In this document: positions 1-6,675 of the stretch, piece by piece
Layout of the letters: each line of letters starts with the position of its first letter
How positions within the stretch are numbered: position 1 is the first letter of the stretch
Assembly (NCBI GenBank): GCA_018400395.1
Contig: JAGYMN010000054.1
Location: 1 to 7,917 of the forward strand
DNA: 7,917 bases
Source of the DNA: Actinomycetota bacterium
GTDB taxonomy: Bacteria; Actinomycetota; Humimicrobiia; Humimicrobiales; Humimicrobiaceae
Direction of reading: 5' to 3'
The notes under the pieces: generated by a model
Database searches by the model: none
Seen by the model: the letters and a program-made list of their open reading frames with translations, nothing else
What the model was told of the DNA's origin: nothing
Position numbers and translations under genes: made by a program

Positions 1-59
1 ACTATAAGAGTCAGAAAAATTACGGGGTAAAATTTCTTTGATTTTAATCTCTCAAGCAT
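1..59 (-). CDS. rnfG: RnfG, electron transport complex subunit G (5' part only, cut by window edge)
   Basis: Only the first 19 codons and two bases of the next are visible. The start ATG (59-57) overlaps the 3' end of rnfD by 8 bases (ATGCTTGA), a common coupled junction. The peptide begins MLERLKSKKFYPVIFLTLI: a short basic, cytoplasmic stretch followed by the start of a hydrophobic helix. This fits the N-terminus of RnfG, a single-span membrane protein whose extracytoplasmic domain carries covalent FMN. A purine-rich AAGGGG lies 10 bases upstream. The identity rests mainly on position, because rnfG follows rnfD in rnfCDGEAB operons, and on the basic-plus-hydrophobic start. The FMN-binding domain lies outside the window and cannot be checked. 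Confidence 0.8.
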   Translation of the reverse strand, partial: MLERLKSKKFYPVIFLTLI

Positions 60-1029
60 TTTTCTTTTTCCCCTTATACCCGAAAGGTCTTAATTTTACA
101 TACTTATCGATAAGAGGAGCAAACCCGTTCATTATAAGAATAGAAAAAGCGACTCCTTCCGGCATCGGACCAAAGTTCCTGAAAAGTACTATAAGTATAC
201 CTGTACCAACTGCAAATATTATCCTTCCATTACCTGTAACAGGGGACGTAACATAATCAGTTGCCATAAAGAATGCCCCCAGCATCAGACCCCCTGCAAG
301 CAGTTGATAAATTACATCTTCTCCCAGCAGAAATGACCCTGCTGCTACTGTTCCCAGGCAGAACAGTGGTATGCGCCAGTCTATTATTTTTAAAGCCAAC
401 AGTATTATTCCCGGAATCATAATTATAAGAGCCGAAGTTTCGCCCAGAGAACCTGCAGTATTTCCGAAAAGGAGGTTTTTATACATCTCAATCCTGTCAA
501 CCTGGTACGTAAAACTCTCACTCAAAGGTGAGGCTCCGGTAACTGCATCCGTATTGAAATATGTTGGCAGTACCCAGGTTGTCATCTCCTTCGAGAAACA
601 GATTGAAAGGAAAGCCCTGCCTGCAAGTGCAGGATTGAATATATTATATCCGAGACCCCCAAAAGCTTCCCTGGCTATGGCTATTGAGAAAGCCGATCCG
701 ATTACCGCCATCCATACGGGGAGTCTTGGGGGTAGAGTAAGGGCAAAAAGCAGTCCTGTTACTATTACACTTCCATCCATATAATAACTTTTTTTTCTGA
801 GCTTTTTGATAATGAATTCTGTAAGCAGTGCAGCTGCCACACTTACAGCAATCAATATCATGCTGTAATATCCAAAGAAATATACCGAAGCTGCTGCAGG
901 AAAAAGAAGTGCTGCCACAACGATAAACATAATCTTTGAGACTGAAAATCCCTTCCATATATGAGGAGCGTGGGTTATTAATAAATTTTTTCCGGCATTT
1001 TCATCATATTTTTCTGAATTTACATTCAT
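52..1029 (-). CDS. rnfD: RnfD, membrane subunit of the Rnf ferredoxin:NAD+ oxidoreductase
   Basis: This is a 325-residue, very hydrophobic protein of the NqrB/RnfD family, of normal length for RnfD. It is an integral membrane subunit of the Rnf ion pump and carries electrons through covalently bound FMN. Family signatures are the N-terminal APHIWKGFSVSKIM segment (21-34), GYNIFNPALAGRAF (127-140), GNTAGSLGETSAL (189-201) and ATDYVTSPVTGNGRI (266-280). The flavin attachment motif DAVTGAS is at 161-167, with Thr164 as the expected FMN-threonine. Several membrane helices are evident, for example about 32-52, 54-74, 104-120, 201-215 and 280-293, and the C-terminus is lysine-rich. The start ATG has a weak upstream GGGGA 6 bases away. 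The gene lies 29 bases after rnfC and overlaps rnfG by 8 bases, consistent with one transcript. Confidence 0.96.
   Translation of the reverse strand: MNVNSEKYDENAGKNLLITHAPHIWKGFSVSKIMFIVVAALLFPAAASVYFFGYYSMILIAVSVAAALLTEFIIKKLRKKSYYMDGSVIVTGLLFALTLPPRLPVWMAVIGSAFSIAIAREAFGGLGYNIFNPALAGRAFLSICFSKEMTTWVLPTYFNTDAVTGASPLSESFTYQVDRIEMYKNLLFGNTAGSLGETSALIIMIPGIILLALKIIDWRIPLFCLGTVAAGSFLLGEDVIYQLLAGGLMLGAFFMATDYVTSPVTGNGRIIFAVGTGILIVLFRNFGPMPEGVAFSILIMNGFAPLIDKYVKLRPFGYKGKKKNA
70..75 (-). promoter_or_regulatory. Ribosome binding site for rnfG
   Basis: The minus strand reads AAGGGG here, 10 bases before the ATG at 59-57 and inside the last codons of rnfD. It supports choosing this overlapping ATG as the rnfG start. 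Confidence 0.55.
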
Positions 1030-1058
1030 ATATTATCCCCAGGAACTCCGTCTACAAA

Positions 1059-2426
1059 TTATTTAGCTTTCTTCTCCCCGGCAAGCATGGCCTTACCTGC
1101 TTTTATATATCCTACTATCGGTATATTTGAAGGACATACGTATGCACACAGGCCGCATTCTATGCAATCCTGTATATAATAATTTGAAAGACCTTCAGTA
1201 TTGCGGTTTTTTGTATTTCTCACATATGTGAGCGGCTCAAGATTCATAGGGCACACACTGACACAGCGTCCACAATTTATGCAGTTTCTTTCCCGCGGGG
1301 TCCTGCTCTCAATTGCCAGAATACAATTAAACCCCTTGATAACCGGAAAATCCGAATCAAGCAGTATATTGCCCATCATAGGGCCCCCGATGATGATTTT
1401 ATTATAGCTTTCATCTTTAAGCCCGCAAAGCTCTACAAGACTGCTTACAGGCGTCCCTATCCTTGCAATCACATTTTTAGGATTATTAAATTCACCTGTT
1501 ATTGTCATCACTTTGCTTATAAGGGGGGTGTCTTCTATTACAGCTTCATATATGGCTTTAGCTGTACCTACATTATTTACAACGACACCCACGTCCATTG
1601 GAAGCCCGCCCATTGGAACAGATCTGTCCACCACTGTTTTTATAAGAGTCTTTTCGGCTCCCATCGGATACCTTGAAGGAAGTGAGACTATCCTGAAAAT
1701 CTTATCAAGAGACATCTCGCTTAAAAGACCCTTTATGTAATCTATCGCATCTTCCTTGTTGTCCTCTATAGCAATATATATATTTTCTGGCTGCAGTATC
1801 CTGGTAATTATATAAAGGCCGGCCAGAACCTGCCTTCCATATTCCAAAAGTATTCTATGGTCGGCAGTTATATAAGGTTCGCATTCGCAACCGTTAAGTA
1901 TAACAGTGTCAATATCCTTATCTGGCGGGGGGCTCAATTTTACATGTGTTGGAAAAGCTGCTCCGCCAAGCCCAACTATACCTGCTTCTCTTATCTTCAA
2001 AAGCATCTCGTCTTTCTTCAGGGAATCCATTATGCCCATCAGCCTTATATAGTCCTGCGATTTTTCAATATCATATAACGGATTTCTTTCTACCCATATA
2101 TCTTCTCCGTCAGATCCAATAGTGGCAGCTTCCATAAGTTTTCCTGTAGCAGGATTTAATATTTTCGAGATCTTCTTTATTTTCCCCGATATGGAAGAAT
2201 GAATAGGGGCCGAGACGAAGCTTTTACTATCTGCTATCTTCTGGCCGGTCTTTACCTCTTCTTTTTTTTCGACTGTAAAACTGCATGGTGCACCAATATT
2301 CTGGATCAGTGGAATAATCACTTCCTCCGGCACTGGAAGCATTTCAATGGGCTTATAATCGGTTATTTTGTTCTCCGGAAGATGTAATCCTCTGGATTTG
2401 CTCTTTTTCCTAATTAAAATACCCAT
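1059..2426 (-). CDS. rnfC: RnfC, NADH-binding iron-sulfur subunit of the Rnf complex
   Basis: This 455-residue protein is the peripheral Rnf subunit that exchanges electrons with NAD(H). The N-terminal part resembles a barrel-sandwich (biotinyl-like) domain: GAPCSFTVEKKEEVKTGQKI at 45-64, then SAPIHSSISGKI at 72-83. A Complex I 51-kDa-like nucleotide and FMN-binding core follows, with GIVGLGGAAFPTHVKL (149-164), NGCECEPYITADHR (178-191), YPMGAEK (253-259) and VVNNVGT (282-288). Two 4Fe-4S motifs of CxxCxxCxxxCP form lie near the C-terminus: Cys382, 385, 388, 392 and Cys421, 424, 427, 431. Length and order are typical of clostridial RnfC, without the long alanine/lysine tail of gamma-proteobacterial versions. 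A TAA codon sits immediately upstream in frame, so this ATG is the earliest possible start, although no Shine-Dalgarno sequence is visible. The gene follows apbE by 32 bases. Confidence 0.97.
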   Translation of the reverse strand: MGILIRKKSKSRGLHLPENKITDYKPIEMLPVPEEVIIPLIQNIGAPCSFTVEKKEEVKTGQKIADSKSFVSAPIHSSISGKIKKISKILNPATGKLMEAATIGSDGEDIWVERNPLYDIEKSQDYIRLMGIMDSLKKDEMLLKIREAGIVGLGGAAFPTHVKLSPPPDKDIDTVILNGCECEPYITADHRILLEYGRQVLAGLYIITRILQPENIYIAIEDNKEDAIDYIKGLLSEMSLDKIFRIVSLPSRYPMGAEKTLIKTVVDRSVPMGGLPMDVGVVVNNVGTAKAIYEAVIEDTPLISKVMTITGEFNNPKNVIARIGTPVSSLVELCGLKDESYNKIIIGGPMMGNILLDSDFPVIKGFNCILAIESRTPRERNCINCGRCVSVCPMNLEPLTYVRNTKNRNTEGLSNYYIQDCIECGLCAYVCPSNIPIVGYIKAGKAMLAGEKKAK

Positions 2427-2458
2427 TTAGTCGATATAATTAAAAATCGTTTGTTATT

Positions 2459-3493
2459 TTACTTTATATAATCCGAAAGTCCAGAAGAACTGTAAATATT
2501 TCTATCATTGTCTATTATCAATGCTTCTACTCCATCCAGACTTTCTACCAGCTCCATACCCTCAGACGCCCCCATTACAAAGACAGCGGTAGCAAGCACA
2601 TCGGCCCTTGTACAGGTATCTGCTATAATCGTCACGCTTATGCATTTATTGGCAGAGTATCCCGTCAGTGGATCTGTTATATGGTGTACTTCACCTTCCG
2701 GATCATAATAACGGTAATAGTTTCCGGAAGTAGCCACGGCAGAATCCTCAAACTCAAAAGTAGGCAGCTCTTCCAGAGAACTTTCCCCGTTTTCGTCTCT
2801 GTTCGGGTCATCCAGTTCAATAACCCATTTCTCGCCGTCTGCCTTTTTACCTATGGTTGCAACATCTCCCCCCGCATTGACCAGTGCGTGTTTTATCCCG
2901 TATTCCGATATAACCTTTAGAGCCTCGTCAACAGCATATCCCTTTGCTATTCCACCAAGATCTGCCGACATCCCTTCTACCTTATAATATATCCTCTCAT
3001 CTTCCATTATAATCATATCGGAACCAACCAGCTTCAAAGCTTCTTCGATTTTTTCTGCCTGTACCTGTTCGCTTTCCTTCCACAGGCCCTCACTCCACAG
3101 TTTTAACACAGGACTTACTGTTATATCAAAACAACCGCCTGAGATCTCATAATATTTAATAGATAGTTCTATAAGCTCTTTTAATTCTCTTGAAGGATTT
3201 TCTATGTAACCATCCCTGTTGAGTAACGAAATTTCGCTTTTTTCATCATATACAGATGCAACATCGACCACCTGCTGTATTCGTCTATAAGCTGCATCTA
3301 TAACCTCTGAATAATCATCCTCATCAGCATATATGATTACTGTCACGTAGGTACCCATCATCTCTCTTGTCTCTTCAAACCTCTCAAGTGTCCTGAATCC
3401 GCATGAACACAGAACGTTAATCAAAATTGCAAGGGAAATTATAATCAAAAGAAAGGAAATAAACTTTTTTGGTACTGTCTCTCTAAAATACAA
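2459..3493 (-). CDS. apbE: ApbE, FAD:protein FMN transferase (lipoprotein)
   Basis: This 344-residue flavin transferase uses FAD and Mg2+ to attach FMN by a phosphoester bond to threonine in target proteins; RnfD and RnfG are the obvious targets here. A basic N-terminus, a hydrophobic segment (about 11-28) and a lipobox-like L-C-S-C ending at Cys31 predict a lipoprotein on the outer face of the membrane. Family motifs are EMMGTYV (44-50), DLGGIAKGYAVD (178-189), NAGGD (206-210), TSGNYYRYY (255-263), HITDPLTGYSA (271-281) and RADVLATAVFVMG (296-308). Asp298 and Thr302 are probable Mg2+ ligands by family analogy. The start codon is TTG, supported by AAAGAGGT five bases upstream. The gene lies 27 bases after the SAF-domain gene and 32 bases before rnfC, so enzyme and substrates are likely made from one transcript. 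Confidence 0.95.
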   Translation of the reverse strand: MYFRETVPKKFISFLLIIISLAILINVLCSCGFRTLERFEETREMMGTYVTVIIYADEDDYSEVIDAAYRRIQQVVDVASVYDEKSEISLLNRDGYIENPSRELKELIELSIKYYEISGGCFDITVSPVLKLWSEGLWKESEQVQAEKIEEALKLVGSDMIIMEDERIYYKVEGMSADLGGIAKGYAVDEALKVISEYGIKHALVNAGGDVATIGKKADGEKWVIELDDPNRDENGESSLEELPTFEFEDSAVATSGNYYRYYDPEGEVHHITDPLTGYSANKCISVTIIADTCTRADVLATAVFVMGASEGMELVESLDGVEALIIDNDRNIYSSSGLSDYIK

Positions 3494-3498
3494 CTCTT

Positions 3499-3506
3499 AC
3501 CTCTTT
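3499..3506 (-). promoter_or_regulatory. Ribosome binding site deciding the TTG start of apbE
   Basis: The minus strand reads AAAGAGGT, with 5 bases before TTG (3493-3491). The next residues give the basic and hydrophobic signal segment expected for an ApbE lipoprotein. This makes TTG, rather than a later ATG, the preferred start. Confidence 0.65.
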
Positions 3507-3520
3507 CGGGTTTGATCAAG

Positions 3521-4897
3521 CTACTGTTGCTGCAAACTTCTTTCTTCCTGCATTTTTCTCAATCGTGATACCAGTGAACCTGCAGAAATATTCACATCAT
3601 TATAAGTTATTGGACTGTTTTTTTCTATATTATTTTTAAGTAAGGCGCCTTCGCTAAGACCTATGGGTAAAAAATTATTTTCTTCCGCAATCTCTTTTTT
3701 ATCTATAAGACCGTACACGTTATAACCTCCTATGCGGTCAATCCTCTCCCCGGCAGCCAGGTCTTTTTTTGCAATTGTTATCACGTCAGATAGCAGCCCC
3801 GACAGAGGTACCATCGTTGCCTCACCATAAAAATATGCCCGTGCAACCGAAACCGGTGTTTCCATGCTGGTAAGGTGATACGGCCTGTAAAGAAGGTAAT
3901 TTGGACCACTGCCCATAAGAAGATATTCAAGCTCATTTCTCAAGATTTCGTTTTCGGTTGTAAAAACAAGGAATACTCCGGGAGCAAGGTCTCCTATTAC
4001 AAACTCCACAACTCCCGTACTGTTCAGTATACCGCCCTCGCTTTTTGGCCTGAATACGTCCAGGAACCTGTCTATGTTTACTATGGGTCCGTGCATCCCC
4101 CGGCAGTCTGGCTTAAGTCCCGTAGCATTGGAAAGGCAAGCCATCTCCACCATTGATTTTGTCCCATCTACAAAAGAGGTCATCATGTATGGATTGGAAC
4201 CTTTCTCTCCTGCATACTCCGCAAGAGTATCAGGATTTGCTTCCCTATCCAGGGGATTATTTTTACCCTTGCCTGCAGCTATTATTTTCATTCCCATCAT
4301 ATCCGCAAAATCATAAAGTTCCTTTGCTGCCGGCGGTTCGTCACCCGCCGAAAGCGTGTATACAACATTATGTTTCAGGGCAATGTCCCTTAAAAATGGC
4401 CCTATTGTAACATCCATTTCTACATTCAGTGTTACAAGATGTTTATTTGATGCTATCGTATTAACAGCAATGTATGCACCTGTTTCCGGATTTCCTGTAG
4501 CATCAATTATTACATCAATATCATCTACGCAGAAAAGTACAGAAAGACTGTCGGAATAAATAAGCATTCTATTATCCAGAGCTTCCCTAATTCTACGTTT
4601 TGCATTTTCTGTAAACACATCTGCCATCATATCAAGACCTGCTATGCTTACCGGACTTCTTATTGAGTCCCTGCCTGACCTTAGAAGAATATAGTCCCTG
4701 ATGGCAATGCCTGGATCTTTAAGTGTTTTCTCTGTCCTGGTAATATTCCTGTCAGCCAGTACAATTATTTCCATTCCTTCAATATTCCTGATCTGCGAGA
4801 TAATACCTTTTCCCATCTGGCCCAGGCCAGCCAGTCCTATCTTTATAGTTTTACCTTCATTTGCAAAACTTCTTAACTTTTGATTCAAGTTTTTCAT
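3521..4897 (-). CDS. NAD(P)-binding homoserine dehydrogenase-like protein with C-terminal SAF domain
   Basis: This 458-residue, probably cytoplasmic protein resembles the group described as predicted homoserine dehydrogenases with a C-terminal SAF domain (COG4091 by memory, not searched). A Rossmann fold begins at about 18, with the glycine motif GLGQMGKG at 24-31 and DATGNPETG at 132-140. The central part has GDEPPAAKELYDF (185-197), GKGKNNPLDREANPDT (209-224), SFVDGTKSMVEMA (241-253) and RGMHGP (266-271). A SAF-like region follows at about 373-440, including KKDLAAGERID and NVYG. The reaction is unknown; the fold suggests an NAD(P)-linked oxidoreductase acting on a small polar substrate, and true homoserine dehydrogenase activity should not be assumed. 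The gene starts 9 bases after the lipoprotein stop, in the same frame, with no recognisable Shine-Dalgarno sequence, so translation may depend on coupling. Confidence 0.85.
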   Translation of the reverse strand: MKNLNQKLRSFANEGKTIKIGLAGLGQMGKGIISQIRNIEGMEIIVLADRNITRTEKTLKDPGIAIRDYILLRSGRDSIRSPVSIAGLDMMADVFTENAKRRIREALDNRMLIYSDSLSVLFCVDDIDVIIDATGNPETGAYIAVNTIASNKHLVTLNVEMDVTIGPFLRDIALKHNVVYTLSAGDEPPAAKELYDFADMMGMKIIAAGKGKNNPLDREANPDTLAEYAGEKGSNPYMMTSFVDGTKSMVEMACLSNATGLKPDCRGMHGPIVNIDRFLDVFRPKSEGGILNSTGVVEFVIGDLAPGVFLVFTTENEILRNELEYLLMGSGPNYLLYRPYHLTSMETPVSVARAYFYGEATMVPLSGLLSDVITIAKKDLAAGERIDRIGGYNVYGLIDKKEIAEENNFLPIGLSEGALLKNNIEKNSPITYNDVNISAGSLVSRLRKMQEERSLQQQ

Positions 4898-4906
4898 AAA
4901 AAAGAT

Positions 4907-6208
4907 TTATTCAGTAATATTTATAGAGTCTATCATATAGTCGGTAACTTTTTCAGCATAATTGATATAAAAACGGTCAGTAAGACGCATAAAAAGGAAC
5001 GTCACACCATTTTTTTTAAGAAAACTGAAAGTTATCTGCCATCCGTCTTTCCCTTTCCCGGTATTATCATATTTTACTTCGTAAACTTTAATATCTCCCA
5101 CAACTTTTTCTTTCTCCGTCCTGCTCAACTCTCCTTCAGCCTGTTCACCGGTCTGTTCGGCAAGCAGTCTGTCTGCAAATCCAGAAAAATCTTCCTCTTC
5201 AGGATAATAACCTTCCTGCAGTACCCACATATTTATAATCATCTGCCTTATATCATCTATAGGGGAAAACCTTATCTTTGTCCCTGATTCCATATCATTT
5301 TTATCAATAGACCATGCGTCAGGGTAGATAACACTGAAATTATAATCATCATCCCTGTAGTTATTCCTTCCGCCAAATATATCTTCTGTAAATGCTACCG
5401 GATTTATCTCAAAAAAATATTCCCCTAAAGCAAGTCCGGAACTCGATACCCGGGTATTATAATTTCCCACGGGGAAGGGACCCTGTTCTTTATTTATAAG
5501 TTTAAAAATTATATAGCCCGGTAAATAGCAGCTCTCCCTTACAACATATTCCTCTTCACCCAGCAATCTGCCATCGTTAAACCATTCTATAAGATAACTG
5601 TCTCCTTCTATTTCGTAATTTAGCTTCATAGCAGCATATATCTGTTCATTTTGTGAAAATATTTCTGCGGCTTCCGAAGGATTGCCATTATTATCTACGC
5701 TTTTATAAAAATTAAACTCCAGAATATTAATATCAGGCCTTTTGATTGTAAAATCTGAAGTCCTTAAAAGTCCGCCATTATGATAGAAACTAACCCTGTA
5801 ATTACCCGGTGGGGTGATTATCGCCGTATCCTCAGCCTTTAGAAGTTTGTTTGTAAGATATCCTTCAACAATTCCCGAAGGACTCCTTGAGTAATTACCT
5901 GACGATTCTGAGATTATTTCACCTGTATCAATATTTTCCCAGATGAAAAGCCATACGTCACTGCCTCTTACTCCGGTTATATCTACTGCTGCAACTATCT
6001 GGTCCGAATCAATACAATATTCGCTTCCTATACCGTCGGGTTCGGATGTAAGTTCGTCTATACCGCTACAGATCAGGAGTTCTCCAAAATCCTGTTGGGG
6101 GTAACATGAAGAAATTAAAGAAAAAGCTGGCAAAGAAACCAGTACGACAATCAGGATCTTTATAACGACTGCCCTTTCAAACCGGTTATTTATAATCGGA
6201 CAGTACAT
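4907..6208 (-). CDS. Predicted lipoprotein with two similar beta-type domains and a PsbP/DcrB-like C-terminal domain
   Basis: This 433-residue protein has no name I recognise. A basic segment, a hydrophobic helix (about 15-31) and a lipobox I-S-S-C ending at Cys35 predict export and lipid anchoring on the outer surface. Residues about 64-156 and 184-268 look like two diverged copies of one beta-rich domain. Both contain I-x-A-A near the start, a W-centred strand (LFIWENIDTGE / LIEWFNDGR), a GY strand, a PxGNY strand, and a closing strand (DFTI / YFFEI). From about 288 the pattern changes to YNFSVIYPDAWSID, followed by alternating strands and a final helix. This resembles PsbP, DcrB or Mog1-type domains common in clostridial lipoproteins. 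The ATG shares one base with the cupin stop (TAATG), and GAAGGA lies 11 bases upstream. Function is unknown; a sensor, assembly or binding role is only conjecture. Confidence 0.82.
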   Translation of the reverse strand: MYCPIINNRFERAVVIKILIVVLVSLPAFSLISSCYPQQDFGELLICSGIDELTSEPDGIGSEYCIDSDQIVAAVDITGVRGSDVWLFIWENIDTGEIISESSGNYSRSPSGIVEGYLTNKLLKAEDTAIITPPGNYRVSFYHNGGLLRTSDFTIKRPDINILEFNFYKSVDNNGNPSEAAEIFSQNEQIYAAMKLNYEIEGDSYLIEWFNDGRLLGEEEYVVRESCYLPGYIIFKLINKEQGPFPVGNYNTRVSSSGLALGEYFFEINPVAFTEDIFGGRNNYRDDDYNFSVIYPDAWSIDKNDMESGTKIRFSPIDDIRQMIINMWVLQEGYYPEEEDFSGFADRLLAEQTGEQAEGELSRTEKEKVVGDIKVYEVKYDNTGKGKDGWQITFSFLKKNGVTFLFMRLTDRFYINYAEKVTDYMIDSINITE

Positions 6209-6555
6209 TATTCAGGCTGTCCTTCATTGGGTACCACACATACCATATTCATCCCTTTCCTGCCTGCTATAAACTGGTGCAGCATATCGGGAGGAATCAG
6301 TATAAAATCTTCCTTGGCAACAGCCGTTTTTTCATCACCTCTGATAACATAACCGCTCCCTGAAAGTATCACAACTTCATGTTCCCAGGGGTGTGAATGT
6401 TTTGGAGTATGTCCCGAAGGACCGATCTCGAACAGCCTCATGGCAAAATTTGGGGCCCCATCCTTTTTGGTTATCATTGGGAAAAATCTTATCCCGGATG
6501 ACTGGCCGTCATCCATGATTATAGGTTCTCTATATGATTTATTTTTTATCTCCAT
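6208..6555 (-). CDS. Small single-domain cupin protein
   Basis: This 115-residue protein is a single conserved beta-barrel of the cupin type. Motif 1 is GHTPKHSHPWEHEVVILSG (48-66), giving probable metal ligands His53, His55 and Glu60. Motif 2 is FILIPPDMLHQF (84-95), giving His93. The segment DGAPNFAMRLFEIGPSG (32-48) is typical of a widespread family of small cytoplasmic cupins of unknown substrate. No signal peptide is present. The start at 6555 (MEIKNKSYREP) has a strong AGGAAGG six bases upstream. A longer in-frame start at 6621 lies inside the preceding terminator and upstream of the promoter, so it is not used. The gene is first in the predicted operon and is coupled to the lipoprotein gene by a one-base overlap. 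It could be an isomerase, a dioxygenase-like enzyme or a ligand-binding regulator; the sequence does not decide. Confidence 0.9.
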   Translation of the reverse strand: MEIKNKSYREPIIMDDGQSSGIRFFPMITKKDGAPNFAMRLFEIGPSGHTPKHSHPWEHEVVILSGSGYVIRGDEKTAVAKEDFILIPPDMLHQFIAGRKGMNMVCVVPNEGQPE

Positions 6556-6561
6556 ACACTG

Positions 6562-6568
6562 CCTTCCT
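6562..6568 (-). promoter_or_regulatory. Strong ribosome binding site of the cupin gene
   Basis: The minus strand reads AGGAAGG, six bases before the ATG at 6555-6553. It fixes the start and trims 22 residues from the longest possible reading frame. Confidence 0.8.
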
Positions 6569-6586
6569 TTCAAAAAAACATGGTTG

Positions 6587-6592
6587 ATTATA
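6587..6592 (-). promoter_or_regulatory. Candidate -10 element of the cupin-to-rnf operon
   Basis: The minus strand contains a perfect TATAAT, placing transcription start at about 6579-6581 and giving a leader of about 25 bases before the cupin ATG. The -35 region is poor: with a 16 to 17 base spacer it falls on the T-run of the preceding terminator (TTTTTT or TTTTTA). TG stands directly before TATAAT, so this is not a standard TGn extended -10. The location between a terminator and a strong ribosome site supports it, but a single hexamer in AT-rich DNA is weak evidence. Confidence 0.5.
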
Positions 6593-6609
6593 CAGGAAAA
6601 ATATGGATT

Positions 6610-6658
6610 AAAAAATATCACAAACCTCCGGCTTCTAACTGGCCGGAGGTTTGTGATA
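6610..6658 (-). terminator. Intrinsic terminator of the LCP-protein gene
   Basis: Arms 6616-6632 and 6642-6658 are perfectly complementary over 17 base pairs, with a GC-rich inner part (CCTCCGGC / GCCGGAGG) and a 9-base loop at 6633-6641. On the minus strand the hairpin is followed at once by six T residues (6615-6610). It begins 17 bases after the LCP stop codon (6678-6676). There is no T-run on the plus-strand side, so it is expected to work in one direction only. Confidence 0.92.
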
Positions 6659-6675
6659 ATATATCATCTACCGGT

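Noticed and set aside
371..784. A plus-strand open frame of 137 codons opposite rnfD
   Set aside because: It lies wholly antisense to conserved rnfD codons and has no family-like sequence.
3521..4897. Calling the SAF-domain protein a true homoserine dehydrogenase
   Set aside because: The Rossmann region is similar, but the C-terminal SAF-like domain, the lack of neighbouring threonine or methionine genes, and the known broad use of this fold make the substrate uncertain.
4880..5287. A plus-strand open frame of 135 codons opposite the lipoprotein gene
   Set aside because: It is antisense to a gene with a clear signal peptide and domain pattern, starts within the adjacent gene, and shows no recognisable motif of its own.
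6570..6581. A tiny leader reading frame ATG-TTT-TTT-TGA before the cupin gene
   Set aside because: It has no ribosome site, lies at the predicted transcription start, and such short frames arise easily by chance in AT-rich DNA.
6556..6621. A longer cupin start at 6621 adding 22 residues
   Set aside because: The extra region overlaps the terminator stem and the -10 element, has no family-like sequence, and the strong AGGAAGG stands before the ATG at 6555.
6616..6658. The 17-base-pair inverted repeat as a bidirectional terminator or mobile-element end
   Set aside because: The T-run is present only on the minus-strand exit side, there is no plus-strand gene nearby, and no transposase gene or direct repeat was seen.
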